A DNA stretch of 64,000 bases, from contig JADZBE010000027.1 in assembly GCA_020852275.1 (NCBI GenBank), forward strand, positions 62,001 to 126,000, read 5' to 3'. This stretch comes from Phycisphaerales bacterium (GTDB lineage Bacteria > Planctomycetota > Phycisphaerae > UBA1845). Below are positions 16,071-25,851 of the stretch, piece after piece. The notes under the pieces were generated by a model. It had not been told where the DNA came from. It searched no databases and saw only the letters and a list, made by a program, of their open reading frames with translations. Position 1 is the first letter of the stretch; each line of letters opens with the position of its first letter. A program made the position numbers and the translations under genes.

Positions 16071-17324
16071 CTACTTCGAGTCCACGACTCTCGCGGTCCG
16101 GATGATCTGCCAGCCCAGACGCCGGAAGAGCGGGAACTGTCCCACCGCTCCGGTGATCAGGCGCAGGTCTTCTTCATCTATCACGTAATCCAGGTCGTAG
16201 TTCGCGCGGTCCTTCAGCGCCAAGTGGACCTTGTACTCCATGTTGAGCACGCGCTCGCGAATGACCCAGTTGTTAAGCCGGTTGGCGATCTCCAGCCCCT
16301 TGTTCGTCAGCACGGCAATCGCCCGCTGCTGCTCGCGCCCCTGCAGGTGACGCAGCGCCAAGTTCGCCCCGAAAATGCACCACCAGCCGTGGCTTTCCAG
16401 CATGTCGCCGACGGGCAGCGCGTCGGCCTCGTCGAGCTTGGTCATGATCTGCGAGACGACGTCCTGCGCGCTGCGCTGCCCCAGCGCGACCTCCGCTTCG
16501 AGCAGGCCGCCGTGACAGGTGTGTGCGATGCTGGAAGTCTGCTCGTCGCCGAATTCGGTGTGCAGACGGGAGAAGATGTCGCTGGCGCTTTGCAGGTCCG
16601 CCCGCGCGCTTTCCGCGTAGGGCAGCGCGTCCTCCAGCGGAAACTGGAGCATCCGCAGGGAAATGTGACCGCGCACGTAGTAGGCAAAGCCTTGCGTACC
16701 CACGTCGCGCCGGCCCGTCGGAGGATGCTCCGTGTACCAGTCGAGCACGAGCTGGGCGATGCCCCGCGCCTCGGTGATCTCGCCCTGCACGAGCAGCTCA
16801 TACGCCAAGTTTGATTCAAGCATCAGCCGCAGACTGTCCGACAGCGGAACCTGCCGCAGCCCCTTGCGCAGCATCTCCAGCGACTTGTGCGACTGACCGA
16901 GAAGATCCCAGGCGCCGGCCTGTCGCTGGCAGGCAAGCGCCCGCTGCTCCGCCGTCAGCGCGGCCACGAAGGCGCGCTGACTGATCTCGAGCATCCGGCG
17001 GTAGTCGGCGGCGCGGAACGCCTCCATCGCCACCGCGTCGAGCGCCTCGAACGCCGCCTCGTCGTCGCTAGGCTCGATCTCTGAATCATCGAACCAAATG
17101 AAATCCACGACCGCCTCGATGGGCCACTCGAGAATCTGCGCCAGACCGATGACGAAATCGAGCTTGGGGTTGCCGCCCTCGGGGTAGAGCTTGGTGACGT
17201 GACGATCCAGCGCGTCGGCGAGCTGCTTCTTCGACCAGCCGCGATAATGCAGCGCCAAGTCGATCAGCTTGTGCAGACGCTGCTCGCGCTGCTCGGCAGT
17301 GCAGGTTACGGCCCCGAGTTCCAT
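16071..17324 (-). CDS. HTH-TPR protein, RRNPP-like candidate regulator
   Basis: 417 residues from ATG 17324, which has GGGA about 9 nt upstream; ATG 17333 and the longer track start are alternatives. Residues ~10-75 look like an XRE-type helix-turn-helix (GWSKKQLADALDRHVTKLY, then FVIGLAQILEWPIEAVVDFI). The rest is a helical-hairpin array typical of TPR: repeated pairs such as LACQRQAGAWDLLGQSHKSL, NLAYELLVQGEITEARGIAQ and WCIFGANLALRHLQGREQQR. No signal peptide or membrane segment, so it is cytoplasmic. The 60-residue secreted peptide gene follows on the same strand. HTH plus TPR is the layout of PlcR/NprR/Rgg-type peptide receptors. A general TPR regulator is the alternative. Confidence 0.75.
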   Translation of the reverse strand: MELGAVTCTAEQREQRLHKLIDLALHYRGWSKKQLADALDRHVTKLYPEGGNPKLDFVIGLAQILEWPIEAVVDFIWFDDSEIEPSDDEAAFEALDAVAMEAFRAADYRRMLEISQRAFVAALTAEQRALACQRQAGAWDLLGQSHKSLEMLRKGLRQVPLSDSLRLMLESNLAYELLVQGEITEARGIAQLVLDWYTEHPPTGRRDVGTQGFAYYVRGHISLRMLQFPLEDALPYAESARADLQSASDIFSRLHTEFGDEQTSSIAHTCHGGLLEAEVALGQRSAQDVVSQIMTKLDEADALPVGDMLESHGWWCIFGANLALRHLQGREQQRAIAVLTNKGLEIANRLNNWVIRERVLNMEYKVHLALKDRANYDLDYVIDEEDLRLITGAVGQFPLFRRLGWQIIRTARVVDSK

Positions 17325-17333
17325 GACGCGCAT

Positions 17334-17781
17334 TCCCGTAAGTCGCAGGTCGGGGCAGGCACGCAACCCGAACCGCCGACAGGCACGGCTCATCCCGGCA
17401 CGCCCGACAAGATCAGTATACAGCGCCGCCGCGCCGAGCCGATCGAACAAACCTTTTTTACTGCAAAAAACCGGTACCGATGCGCGCGGGGGGACTTCTC
17501 CCTACGTTCGATCTGACGAATCAGTCCCGTCGGAGAAGAGCGCGACGCGCCGCAGATGACACTGATCGCGCGCTTGCACGTACCCTGAACATCGCGTCCT
17601 TCCTAGATTGACGTTGAACGACTCGCCAACGCTTCTCCCGCTTCCACTCTGCGCATTGCTTACGTTGCCGGCATCGAGCGTCGTCGCGGATGGCGCGGGG
17701 TCGCGGCACCAGCGTCCACCGAGTGGGCAACATGGGCCCGCGCAGGTTGAAATCCTTTGGCGTCGCGGTCAAAGTCGGCGC
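17334..17781. other. Divergent intergenic region
   Basis: About 450 nt between the HTH-TPR gene (minus) and the ABC ATPase (plus). A patch near 17450-17470 (acctttttta, gcaaaaaacc) is AT-rich relative to the flanks and is a plausible promoter zone for the minus-strand gene. ORF 17521..17772 (-) and the 5' extension of the ABC ORF lack protein features. Confidence 0.4.
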
Positions 17782-18606
17782 ATGAGCCTTTCAGCGCCGC
17801 TGCTTTCGGTGCGCGATCTGGTCGTGCGGCACGCGCGCGAGCGGTGTTGGTTGGGCGCGCCATCCGCTCGAACGATGGTGGATCACGTCTCATTCGACAT
17901 CTTCCCTGGCAACAGCCTGGCGCTGGTCGGCGAAAGCGGGTGCGGGAAGACGACGCTGGCGCGAACGGTTCTGCGGCTCACGCCGGCTTCCTGCGGAGAA
18001 GTTCGCTTCGCAGGCCGGGATGTGCTGCGCATGGCCGGACCCGAACTGGCTGCGTATCGGCGCAGCGTGCAGATGGTCTTTCAGGATCCTGCCGGGAGCC
18101 TGAATCCCCGGCTGCGCGTGGCGGACCTGGTGACCGAGCCGCTGCTTATCCACGGTCTGGTCCCGCGCCGGGAACGAAGGCGAACGACACTGCGGCTTCT
18201 GGAGCAGGTGGGACTGGGCACGGCGCACGCGGATCGATATCCGCATGAACTGTCCGGCGGGCAGCGGCAGCGCGTGGGGATTGCCCGCGCGCTGGCGCCC
18301 GTGCCCCGTTTGCTCATCTGCGACGAACCCACCAGCGCGCTGGACGTCTCCGTCCAAGCCGAGGTGCTCAATCTGCTTGCCGACCTCCGCGCCGGGCTGG
18401 GGCTGACCTGCCTGTTCATCACGCACAACCTGGCCGTGGTTCGCACCATCTGCGATGCCGTGGCCGTCATGCACGAGGGGAAGATCGTGGAGACGGGATC
18501 CACGAGCAGAATCTTCACCGACCCCAGGCACGCCTGCACCCGCGCCCTGCTCGACGCCGTTCCCGCGCCCGATCCGCCGTCGCGGGCGTCGTCACCAGCG
18601 GCGTGA
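17782..18606 (+). CDS. ABC transporter ATP-binding protein, OppF/DppF type
   Basis: 274 residues from ATG 17782; the track start 58 codons earlier has no coding texture. A complete nucleotide-binding domain: Walker A GESGCGKTTLARTV, the Q-loop MVFQDPAGSLNPR that is typical of peptide-importer ATPases, signature LSGGQRQRVGIARAL, Walker B LLICDEPTSALDVSVQ and switch His ITHNLAV. The tail (FTDPRHACTRALLDAVP) resembles the oligopeptide/dipeptide family. No permease, binding protein or OppD partner is adjacent, so the gene is an orphan here and must work with subunits encoded elsewhere. Cytoplasmic face of the inner membrane. Confidence 0.85.
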   Translation: MSLSAPLLSVRDLVVRHARERCWLGAPSARTMVDHVSFDIFPGNSLALVGESGCGKTTLARTVLRLTPASCGEVRFAGRDVLRMAGPELAAYRRSVQMVFQDPAGSLNPRLRVADLVTEPLLIHGLVPRRERRRTTLRLLEQVGLGTAHADRYPHELSGGQRQRVGIARALAPVPRLLICDEPTSALDVSVQAEVLNLLADLRAGLGLTCLFITHNLAVVRTICDAVAVMHEGKIVETGSTSRIFTDPRHACTRALLDAVPAPDPPSRASSPAA

Positions 18607-18792
18607 ACGCTCTGTGGCCCGATTTCGACGCGTCCCGCCGGCGGTGGATGTCGCGTGGCAGGCCGGGGCACACTGCCGGCGGTCGCGCAAGAGCTGCGCC
18701 CAAGTCGCGTCGGGACTTGACCGATACTCACCTCGACGGGCCCGGCGCCCTTTCGCCGAGCCGTCGCGCTGGGCAAGCCTGGGAGACGCACC

Positions 18793-19113
18793 GTGGCAAG
18801 TGAAGCCGGCAACCGCATCGCATCGGAACTGGTCAAGACGGATCCCGACCTGACGGACATCGTCGAGGAATACGTCGCGGGCCTGCCGCAGCGCCTGGCG
18901 CGGATGCAGCAGGCAGTGGCCCAGTCGAACTTCGACGATCTCAAGATCGCCGCGCACCAGCTCAAAGGCAGCGCGGGCGGATACGGCTACCCCACCCTGA
19001 CGCAGGCGGCCGGGCGGCTCGAGCAGCAGGCCGTTCAGCGAACGCTCGAGCAGTGCCAAGCCAGCGTCACCGATCTTGCGGACATGATTTCGCGCGTCGT
19101 GGTGCGCGAGTAG
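18793..19113 (+). CDS. Histidine phosphotransfer (HPt) domain protein
   Basis: 106 residues from GTG 18793, with GGGAG 8 nt upstream. A single HPt four-helix bundle: the phosphorylatable His is H55 in KIAAHQLKGSAGGYGYPTL, followed by the conserved AAGRLEQQA helix. It would carry phosphate between hybrid kinases and response regulators. There is no kinase or receiver gene nearby, so its partners are encoded elsewhere. A 186-nt gap separates it from the ABC ATPase gene. Confidence 0.88.
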   Translation: MASEAGNRIASELVKTDPDLTDIVEEYVAGLPQRLARMQQAVAQSNFDDLKIAAHQLKGSAGGYGYPTLTQAAGRLEQQAVQRTLEQCQASVTDLADMISRVVVRE

Positions 19114-19155
19114 CCGCAAGCGGCGCTTCCTTTGCCCGCATCGCCCCGGACCGTT

Positions 19156-19308
19156 CGTCGTGAAAGGCCGCGCGCGTCATTCCCGCGCAGGCGGGAATCC
19201 AAACGGTGTCTTGCGAGGAGGCGCGAATCCAGCGGTTTTTTTTGGACGGACGGCGCCCCCGCCCGCGCGGGCATGGCGGACCCCTTGTCCGATTTCGAGT
19301 TCCACCGC
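19156..19308. repeat. Composite palindromic element (MITE-like), copy 1
   Basis: Starts tcgtgaaagg and ends cgagttccaccg, the degenerate outer inverted repeats, and encloses cgtcattcccgcgcaggcgg. Same organisation as the copies at 50976-51128 and 56417-56538. It lies just downstream of the HPt gene. Confidence 0.65.
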
Positions 19309-19666
19309 GGGCTGCTAGCATGGTCCTGTTTGTGGGGCATCGTCGCGACGACGGCTCCCTAAACACCTCCCTGCAAGGGAGGCGTCGGGGGAGGGTGGAT
19401 CGACGCAGCGGGTTACCGCGGCCGCGCGGCACATCGCGTCAAGCCGCGTGTTTCGTCGGGAGTGGTGTAACGAGGCGATTCGCCCTGCCCTCCGCCTCTC
19501 CGAGGAGATGAGAAGGGTCGTTGGAAGGCTAATGATGGTAGTCTCCACGCGCGCACAGGTTGGAAACCTGTGCCACACACACACCGGTTAGAAACCTGTG
19601 CCACACGAGGGATCGCAAAACCTTTCAATCCCCCGGGAATGTTTGGTCAGCTCGGGAATCGTCAAC
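19309..19666. other. Repeat-containing intergenic region
   Basis: No gene is seen. It contains the hairpin cctccc-tgcaa-gggagg near 19367. At 19554-19605 it has the perfect palindrome cacaggtt-gga-aacctgtg followed by a second half copy (ggttagaaacctgtgcc), which looks like another dispersed repeat family. ORFs listed here are shadows. Confidence 0.5.
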
Positions 19667-20140
19667 ATGGATTGGAGTCCGTTGATCAGTGAAGCTGTTC
19701 GCGTCTGCCGCGCGGGGATTCTCGCGGGGCAAAGCCCCTTCGCCGCCGTGATCGCGCGGCGGGACGGTCGTGTCCTCGCTTCGACGCACAATTCGGTTCG
19801 CGCTTCGACCGATCCAACCGCCCACGCGGAGGTGAACGCCATCCGCGCCGCCTGTCGCTGCCTGGAGCGCATCGAGCTGAGCGGGCACGTCATGTTCACA
19901 ACCTGCGAGCCGTGCCCGATGTGCGCGGCCGCGATTCACTGGGCGAAGCTGGACGAGGTCGCGTGGGGCGCGTCGATCGCGGACGCGGCGGCGGCGGGCT
20001 TTCGCGAGCTGTCCTTGCCCTGCGCGGAGCTGTATCGCGTGGGGGGAAGCAGCGTCCGCGCGCATGGCGGGCTGGGCGCGGAGGAGTGCCGGGAGCTTTT
20101 CAAGGAATGGCTCCGCGGCGCGCGGCCCGAGCCGTATTGA
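19667..20140 (+). CDS. CMP/dCMP-type nucleoside deaminase family protein
   Basis: 157 residues from ATG 19667 (MDWSPLISEAV); the extra 23 codons in the track look non-coding. The zinc site of the cytidine deaminase superfamily is intact: TAHAEVNAIRAA (His ligand and catalytic Glu) and CEPCPMCAAAIHWAKL (the two Cys). The length and the PCPMC motif fit guanine deaminase or TadA-like members. The N-terminus (AGILAGQSPFAAVIARRDGR) is closer to guanine deaminase-type than to tRNA-specific TadA. Substrate is not certain. Confidence 0.85.
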   Translation: MDWSPLISEAVRVCRAGILAGQSPFAAVIARRDGRVLASTHNSVRASTDPTAHAEVNAIRAACRCLERIELSGHVMFTTCEPCPMCAAAIHWAKLDEVAWGASIADAAAAGFRELSLPCAELYRVGGSSVRAHGGLGAEECRELFKEWLRGARPEPY

Positions 20141-20216
20141 GGATCGCGCCGCGGGGACCGCAGAGCGGAAGCGACTGAACGGCTCCCCGTTGAAAGTAAG
20201 CGGATCCGGACCGGAA

Positions 20217-20293
20217 GGTGGCACGGTCTTCCGCAATACGGCCATGTTTCTCGGTCATCTCACGGCCTGGCGAGTACGCCAGACCGTGCCACC
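20217..20293. repeat. Inverted-repeat element (GGTGGCACGGTCT)
   Basis: A perfect 13-bp inverted repeat ggtggcacggtct ... agaccgtgccacc encloses 51 nt with a further nested palindrome (acggcc/ggccgt). MITE-like or REP-like, sitting between the convergent deaminase and uvrA genes. Confidence 0.7.
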
Positions 20294-20355
20294 CAGTATC
20301 CCTGCAAGGTGCAACTGTTCAGACAGTCGCGGCGTTCACACGGTGCTGTCGAGGC

Positions 20356-23300
20356 TCAATGGACCCTCATCCTGTGAGCCAGGCGCGTTTTCAGATAGCG
20401 GCCGGTGTGGCTCGTCGCACACGCCGCGACCTGCTCCGGCGTGCCTTCCGCCACGATCTCGCCGCCGCCATCGCCGCCTTCCGGGCCGAGGTCGATCACC
20501 CAGTCCGCGCTCTTGATGAGGTCGAGGTGGTGCTCGATGACCAGCACGGTGTTGCCCTTCGAGAGCAGTTGCGAAAAAACGCCCAGCAGCGTGTGCACGT
20601 CCGCCGCGTGCAGCCCGCGCGTTGGCTCGTCGAGCACGTAAAGCGTGTGCTCGGTCGCGGGTTTGCCCAGCTCCGCCGCGAGCTTCAGCCGCTGCGCCTC
20701 GCCGCCGGAGAGCGTGTCGCAAGCCTGACCCAGCGAAACGTACCCCATGCCCACGGCCTTGAGCGTGCCGAGCAGGCGGCGAATCCGCGTGAAGTTGGAA
20801 AAGAACGCCAGGCCCTCCTCGACGCGCATGTCCAGGACGTCGGCGATGCTGCGCCCGCGGTAGCGCACTTCGAGCGTCTCCCGGTTAAATCGCCGCCCGC
20901 CGCACGACTCGCAGGTAATGAACACGTCCGGCAGGAACTGCATCTCGATGCGCTTCGTCCCCTGCCCCGTGCAGGCTTCGCAGCGTCCGCCCTGGGTGTT
21001 GAAGCTGAAGCGGCCCGTGCCGTAGCCGCGGACTTTCGCTTCGCGCGTCTGCGAAAAAAGCTCTCGGATGTCGTCGAACACGCCGACGTAGGTGGCCGGG
21101 TTGCTGCGGGCGCTGCGCCCCAGCGGCGTCTGGTCGATGCGGATGACGGTGTCGATGAGTTCCGCTCCGAGCAGCTCGCCGAATGCGCCGGGGCGCGGGC
21201 CGGTTGCATCGAGCCTGCGTCGCAGCGCCTTGAGCAGCACATGATTGACCAGCGTGCTCTTGCCGCTGCCGGAGACGCCGGTCACGCAGACCAGACATCC
21301 GAGCGGAATCCGCGCCGTGATGCCTTTGAGGTTGTTGGCCCGCGCGCCGCGGATCGTCAACATTCGCATCGGATCGACCGCGCGGCGCGAGGCGGGGACG
21401 GGGATGGCGAGGTCGCCGCTGAGGTAGCGCCCGGTGAGCGACTCCCGGTTGCCGCGGATGACCTCGACCGGACCCGCGGCGACGAGGCGTCCGCCGTGCT
21501 CGCCGGGTCCGGGTCCGATGTCGATGACGTGGTCCGCTGCGGCGATCACGTCCTCGTCATGCTCGACGACGATGACCGTGTTGTCCTGCCGACGGAGCTG
21601 GTCAAACGTCTTCACGAGCCTTGCCGTGTCGCGCGGGTGCAGCCCGACGGTTGGCTCGTCGAGGACGTAGCACACGCCGACCAGGCCCGATCCGATGTGC
21701 GTGGCAAGGCGGATGCGCTGCGCCTCGCCGCCGGAGAGCGTCTCGCTGGGACGGTCGAGGCTGAGATACTCCACACCCACTTCGACGAGAAACCGCAGGC
21801 GGTGGCGGATTTCGCGGAGCAGCGGATCGGCCACCGCACTCCACTCGCCTTCGATGCGCACGCCCTCGAAGCACTTCAACGCTTCCACCAGGGTGAGGCT
21901 GCAGACGTCGGCGATGTTGCGCCCCGAGACAAGGACGGAGAGGGCGGGCAGCCCCAGCCGCCTGCCGAGGCACGCCAGACAGGTGCGCTCGCTGCGGTAG
22001 ACGTTAAGTTTCTGCCGCGCGGCCGGGGATTCAGCGGAATCCCACTGGCGTTTCAGGCTGGGCAGCACGCCTTCAAACGTGGTGTCGAGCCGGCGCGCAT
22101 CGGCATCGGTGGTTCCTTCGAGGATGATGCGGCGGGCATCTTCGCGGAGGTTGCGGAAGGGCGCTTCCGGCTCGACGTGCAGCCGCGAGCACAGATCGGC
22201 GAGAAGCCGCTCGACTTCGCCCCGCTTGCTCCGCGCGCCTCGTCGCCACGGGGCGATCGCGCCCTTCGCCAGCGAGACGTCCGCGTCCGGCACGACCAGC
22301 TCCGCATCAAACTCGAACACCGTCCCCAGCCCCGTGCAGGTCGAGCACGCGCCGTGCGGCGAGTTGAAGCTGAACATCCTTGGAGAGAGGTCGTCGAGGG
22401 CGACGCCGTCGTGCAGCGGACAGGCGTAGCGCGTGCTGAACCACTCCTCTTCCGAGGAACCTGAATCCCGCTCGAACACGACGAGCACGCGCCCGCCCGC
22501 CAGCCGCGAGGCCGACTCGATGCTCTCCGCCAAGCGCGGACCCGCATCGTCGCGCAGCGCGAGCCGGTCCACGACGACGTCGACAGAGTGTGTACGGTCA
22601 GGGTCGAGGGGAGGAAGCTCTTCAATCAAGGAGATCGAGCCGTCCACGCGCACGCGCACGAAGCCCTGCTTCAACACGGCTGCAAGCCGGTCCGCCGGAT
22701 CGCCGGGCTGATCGCGCAGGATCGGCGCGAGGATCAGCACGCGCCCGCCGGCCGCCTTCGCACGCGTGGCATCGACGACGCCGGCGACGGACCAACGCCG
22801 GATGGGGCGCCGGCAAATCCAGCAATGCGGCGATCCCACGCGGGCGTAGAGGACGCGCAGGAAATCGTGAATCTCCGTGACGGTGGCCACGGTGGACCGC
22901 GGGCCGCTGGCGACGAGCCGCTGTTCGACCGCCAGCGTCGGCGGCAGCCCGTCGATGCGGTCCACGTCGGGCTTGTGCAGTTGCTCGAGGAACTGGCGCG
23001 AGTGCGTGGATAGCGCCTCGACGTAGCGGCGCTGACCCTCGGCGTAGATCGTGTCGAACGCCAGCGTGCTCTTGCCCGAGCCGGAGACGCCGGTGATGAC
23101 CGTCAGCCGCCCACGGGGGATGTCCACGGAGATGTCGGCGAGGTTGTGCTCGCGCGCGCCGACGACCCGGATGACGGGGGGCGGCGCGGCTGGAGTTGCG
23201 CCCGGCGCGGTTGTCGATTGAGTTGAATTCACGTGAGAACGCGCATCGTGTCCCGCCGCGCCCGAGGCGGCAAGCGCCTGCCCGCCGGACGCGAGGTTGG

Positions 23301-23403
23301 ATGGACTTATCAGGTCGAACGGTTGTAGAGGATTGGGCGATTTCGTATCATGCGCCTGTGCGATGAGATTGCAGCGTCCAGGCTCGATCACGGTTCCGCG
23401 CAT
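20356..23403 (-). CDS. uvrA: Excinuclease ABC subunit A (UvrA)
   Basis: About 1015 residues if started at ATG 23403, with AAGGA 9 nt upstream; GTG 23232 gives a shorter version. The track start at 23631 would run into the divergent gene. Damage recognition subunit of nucleotide excision repair. Both ABC modules are complete: Walker [21 protein letters not shown] and [16 protein letters not shown], signatures [12 protein letters not shown] and [12 protein letters not shown], Walker [15 protein letters not shown] and [14 protein letters not shown]. The C-terminal zinc finger is intact ([11 protein letters not shown] ... CESCGGRRF). The first finger reads CPLH ... CSTC, so one Cys of the usual CxxC is replaced by His. 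The N-terminal ~75 residues are an extra Ala/Pro-rich leader. Confidence 0.95.
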   Translation of the reverse strand: MRGTVIEPGRCNLIAQAHDTKSPNPLQPFDLISPSNLASGGQALAASGAAGHDARSHVNSTQSTTAPGATPAAPPPVIRVVGAREHNLADISVDIPRGRLTVITGVSGSGKSTLAFDTIYAEGQRRYVEALSTHSRQFLEQLHKPDVDRIDGLPPTLAVEQRLVASGPRSTVATVTEIHDFLRVLYARVGSPHCWICRRPIRRWSVAGVVDATRAKAAGGRVLILAPILRDQPGDPADRLAAVLKQGFVRVRVDGSISLIEELPPLDPDRTHSVDVVVDRLALRDDAGPRLAESIESASRLAGGRVLVVFERDSGSSEEEWFSTRYACPLHDGVALDDLSPRMFSFNSPHGACSTCTGLGTVFEFDAELVVPDADVSLAKGAIAPWRRGARSKRGEVERLLADLCSRLHVEPEAPFRNLREDARRIILEGTTDADARRLDTTFEGVLPSLKRQWDSAESPAARQKLNVYRSERTCLACLGRRLGLPALSVLVSGRNIADVCSLTLVEALKCFEGVRIEGEWSAVADPLLREIRHRLRFLVEVGVEYLSLDRPSETLSGGEAQRIRLATHIGSGLVGVCYVLDEPTVGLHPRDTARLVKTFDQLRRQDNTVIVVEHDEDVIAAADHVIDIGPGPGEHGGRLVAAGPVEVIRGNRESLTGRYLSGDLAIPVPASRRAVDPMRMLTIRGARANNLKGITARIPLGCLVCVTGVSGSGKSTLVNHVLLKALRRRLDATGPRPGAFGELLGAELIDTVIRIDQTPLGRSARSNPATYVGVFDDIRELFSQTREAKVRGYGTGRFSFNTQGGRCEACTGQGTKRIEMQFLPDVFITCESCGGRRFNRETLEVRYRGRSIADVLDMRVEEGLAFFSNFTRIRRLLGTLKAVGMGYVSLGQACDTLSGGEAQRLKLAAELGKPATEHTLYVLDEPTRGLHAADVHTLLGVFSQLLSKGNTVLVIEHHLDLIKSADWVIDLGPEGGDGGGEIVAEGTPEQVAACATSHTGRYLKTRLAHRMRVH

Positions 23404-23450
23404 CCTTGTTCGTCCTTGGCCGAGCCTGCGCTTGCGGGGAGACTTACGCG

Positions 23451-24635
23451 ATGAACACGAGCTGCCACCCGGCGTCTGCTCGATCCAGCCGGCTCCGCCT
23501 CCTCCCGGCCTTCGTGCTGCTTGCGTCCTCGATCCCTGCCGGCGCGGCGCTTGCGCAGTGGGAGACCGTCCTGTACGACACGCTGCGCATCGGCAGCTAC
23601 TGTGAGGAGACCACCGCCAACGGCGACGCATGGAGTGGTGCGGGGATCTTCGGCTTCGTCTACGACGTCCAACTGGCCGACGATTTCAGCAGCACGCGAC
23701 CGGGATACCTCGCCGAGGTCACCGCGGACTACGAGGCGTTCCTGCTCGATGCCCCGCGCGACGGCGCGTATGTGGCGCTGTTCGCTGACAGCGGCGGTCG
23801 GCCCGCGGAGGTTCCGTTCGCTGAAGCGTTGACGACGAATATTTTGGACGACGCGCACGACTTTGACTGCGATTACGGGCTTAATTGGCATCGCCTCACG
23901 GCCCGCTTTGAGTTCGATGGTCCAGTTAGACTGCCCCTGACGCCGGGTCCCTGCTGGATCGTGCTTCAGCCCGTGGACCTCAGCGAAGACGGCGACTGGT
24001 ACTACGTGTTGCGCTCCGAGCTTCAGCAGTGGCATCACGGAGAAGTGACGTGCTACCGGGACGGGGCGCGCGGCGAAGGCGGATACGGCGTGACCACGTG
24101 GACTCCCTTTGAGGGCCAGTATGGCATGGCGCCCGGCGACGTGTCGATGCGCGTGGTGGTGGCGTCCGAGGCCCGATGGTGGAAACCGGAGTCCGCGGAG
24201 ACGGAGTACGGCGGTTACGTAAGCGGCCAGGCGCGCTGGTTGCGGAAGTACGATGGCCGGAGCTGGATTCAAGATTCACGGGTCAGCGAGCAAGGCGACG
24301 GCCAAATCTCCAGTTTGACGGTCGATACGCACGTCAATGAGCGCAACTGGCCGGCCGGGGGCGTCGCGATTCGTCAGACCACCACAACTTCGCTGACGAC
24401 GTTCACCATCAGCGTTCTGCGGAACGACGGCGTGTGGATCCGCCTCGCCGATGATTTCAAACCGGAATACGACGAGGATTTGTTTCGACTTGATTTGCCG
24501 GCTCCGGCGGGCGACTTCATCGATCGTTCCGCCGCCGGCCGGATGCGGCTGCGGCTGACATGCCGGACTGCCAGAGCCGATCGCCCGTTTCGACATTCCG
24601 TGGATTCCGTCCAGTGGAATCTGGCGCGGGAGTGA
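23451..24635 (+). CDS. Secreted hypothetical protein
   Basis: 394 residues from ATG 23451 (MNTSCHPASARSS), with GGGGAG ~11 nt upstream. The signal peptide ends around GAALAQ. The mature chain is rich in aromatic and acidic residues with beta texture, and the phrase LADDF occurs twice (LADDFSSTRPGY and IRLADDFKPEYDEDLF), suggesting two related halves. Cys are few. No catalytic motif is recognised. It diverges from uvrA across ~50 nt and ends before a hairpin terminator. Confidence 0.7.
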   Translation: MNTSCHPASARSSRLRLLPAFVLLASSIPAGAALAQWETVLYDTLRIGSYCEETTANGDAWSGAGIFGFVYDVQLADDFSSTRPGYLAEVTADYEAFLLDAPRDGAYVALFADSGGRPAEVPFAEALTTNILDDAHDFDCDYGLNWHRLTARFEFDGPVRLPLTPGPCWIVLQPVDLSEDGDWYYVLRSELQQWHHGEVTCYRDGARGEGGYGVTTWTPFEGQYGMAPGDVSMRVVVASEARWWKPESAETEYGGYVSGQARWLRKYDGRSWIQDSRVSEQGDGQISSLTVDTHVNERNWPAGGVAIRQTTTTSLTTFTISVLRNDGVWIRLADDFKPEYDEDLFRLDLPAPAGDFIDRSAAGRMRLRLTCRTARADRPFRHSVDSVQWNLARE

Positions 24636-24683
24636 TGGACTCCGTGCGCCATGGGACCGAGACGACGCCTGCCTCTCCATGAA

Positions 24684-24709
24684 CAAAAAGCCGACGCGAT
24701 GCGTCGGCT
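24684..24709 (-). terminator. Terminator of the xer operon (possibly bidirectional)
   Basis: Perfect 9-bp stem agccgacgc / gcgtcggct with a GAT loop. On the minus strand it is followed by a T5 run, so it is a strong Rho-independent terminator for the four-gene operon ending at 24749. The same hairpin sits 54 nt after the plus-strand secreted protein gene. Confidence 0.8.
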
Positions 24710-24748
24710 GATGTGGGATTCATCTGAAAGTGATGGGAGGCGCGGCTC

Positions 24749-25762
24749 TTACGACCGCGGATGCGCCTCGTCGTAGGCGGTCTTGAGCCGCTGCGCGGTC
24801 AGGTGCGTGTAGATCTGCGTCGTGGACAGCGAGCGGTGGCCCAGCATTTCCTGGACGCTGCGCAGGTCCGCGCCGTTTTCCAGCATGTGCGTGGCGAAGC
24901 TGTGCCGCAGCGTGTGCGGGCTGATGGCCGGGTCCAGACCGCATTCGAGCAGGTACTTGTCCAGCTTACGGCGGACGCTGCGCGTGCTGAGGCGCTGACC
25001 GTGCTTGTTGACGAAGAGCGCCTCGGCGTTGAAGGTGGCGCTGCGCGGGTCCGCGTCGCGCATCCCGATGTACTTCTTCAGCGCGTGCAGCGCCGTCTGC
25101 CCGATGGGAGAGACGCGCTGCTTCTTGCCCTTGCCGCGGACGCGGACGGCCTGTCCGGTGAAGTCCACGTCGTTGCGGTTGAGGTCCACCAGCTCGCTGA
25201 CGCGCAGCCCGGTGGAGTAGACGACTTCGAGCATGGCCCGGTCGCGCGCGCCCAGCAGCGAGCCGTCGTCGGGGGTGGACAGCAGCGTGTTGATCTCGTC
25301 CACCGTGAGGCACTTGGGCAGGCGCTTGTCCTGCTTGGGCGTGCGGATGGTGGCGAGCGGGTGCTTGTCGATGTAGCCGCGGCGCAGGCAGAACTTGTAG
25401 AAGCTGCGCAGCGTGGCGAGCTTGCGCGCCGTCGTGGATTTCGAGTAGCTCTGCGTGCCGAGGAAGGCGAGGAACTCCTTGACGCGCTCGGTGTCCACGC
25501 CGAGCAGTCGGCCCTCGGCGGTTTCCACGAGCACGGCCGTGGCGGCGGGCAGCGGCGCGGGCGCGTGTCCCGTGCCGTTCTCCGACGGCGCGCCGGTGGG
25601 GCGCGAGAAGTTCTGGCGTCCGGCGGCGGCTTCGAGGTCGCCGTGGACGTAGGCGCAGAACTGGAACAGGTCGGCGGCATAGCACTTGGCGGTGTGCGGA
25701 GAGAAGTGCCGCTCGAACTTGAGGTACTTGAGGAACTCGTCAATCAAGGCGATGTCTTTCAT
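24749..25762 (-). CDS. Tyrosine recombinase, XerC/XerD type
   Basis: 337 residues from ATG 25762 (MKDIALIDEFL). The N-terminal SAM-like core-binding domain is split by an Ala/Pro/Thr-rich insertion at ~43-88, making the protein longer than the usual ~300. The catalytic domain is complete: R187 in STGLRVSELVDL, Lys in VRGKGKKQR, H283-R286 in SPHTLRHSFATHML, H309 in LGHRSLSTTQIYTH and nucleophile Y318. It should resolve chromosome dimers or act in site-specific recombination at the terminus. It is the last gene of a minus-strand operon and has a clear terminator. XerC versus XerD cannot be decided by eye; SLSTTQIYTHL fits either. Confidence 0.9.
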   Translation of the reverse strand: MKDIALIDEFLKYLKFERHFSPHTAKCYAADLFQFCAYVHGDLEAAAGRQNFSRPTGAPSENGTGHAPAPLPAATAVLVETAEGRLLGVDTERVKEFLAFLGTQSYSKSTTARKLATLRSFYKFCLRRGYIDKHPLATIRTPKQDKRLPKCLTVDEINTLLSTPDDGSLLGARDRAMLEVVYSTGLRVSELVDLNRNDVDFTGQAVRVRGKGKKQRVSPIGQTALHALKKYIGMRDADPRSATFNAEALFVNKHGQRLSTRSVRRKLDKYLLECGLDPAISPHTLRHSFATHMLENGADLRSVQEMLGHRSLSTTQIYTHLTAQRLKTAYDEAHPRS

Positions 25763-25851
25763 TTGTCTGGCACACACTCGGCGAAAGGCACCTTGACTCG
25801 CCCGGTCCGGGTCAATGGACCGAGGGGCATCGTACACGCCCGTCCAAACCT

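Noticed and set aside
20218-22464. 748-aa plus-strand ORF
   Set aside because: Antisense of uvrA; composition is Arg/Ala/His/Val-rich with no motifs.
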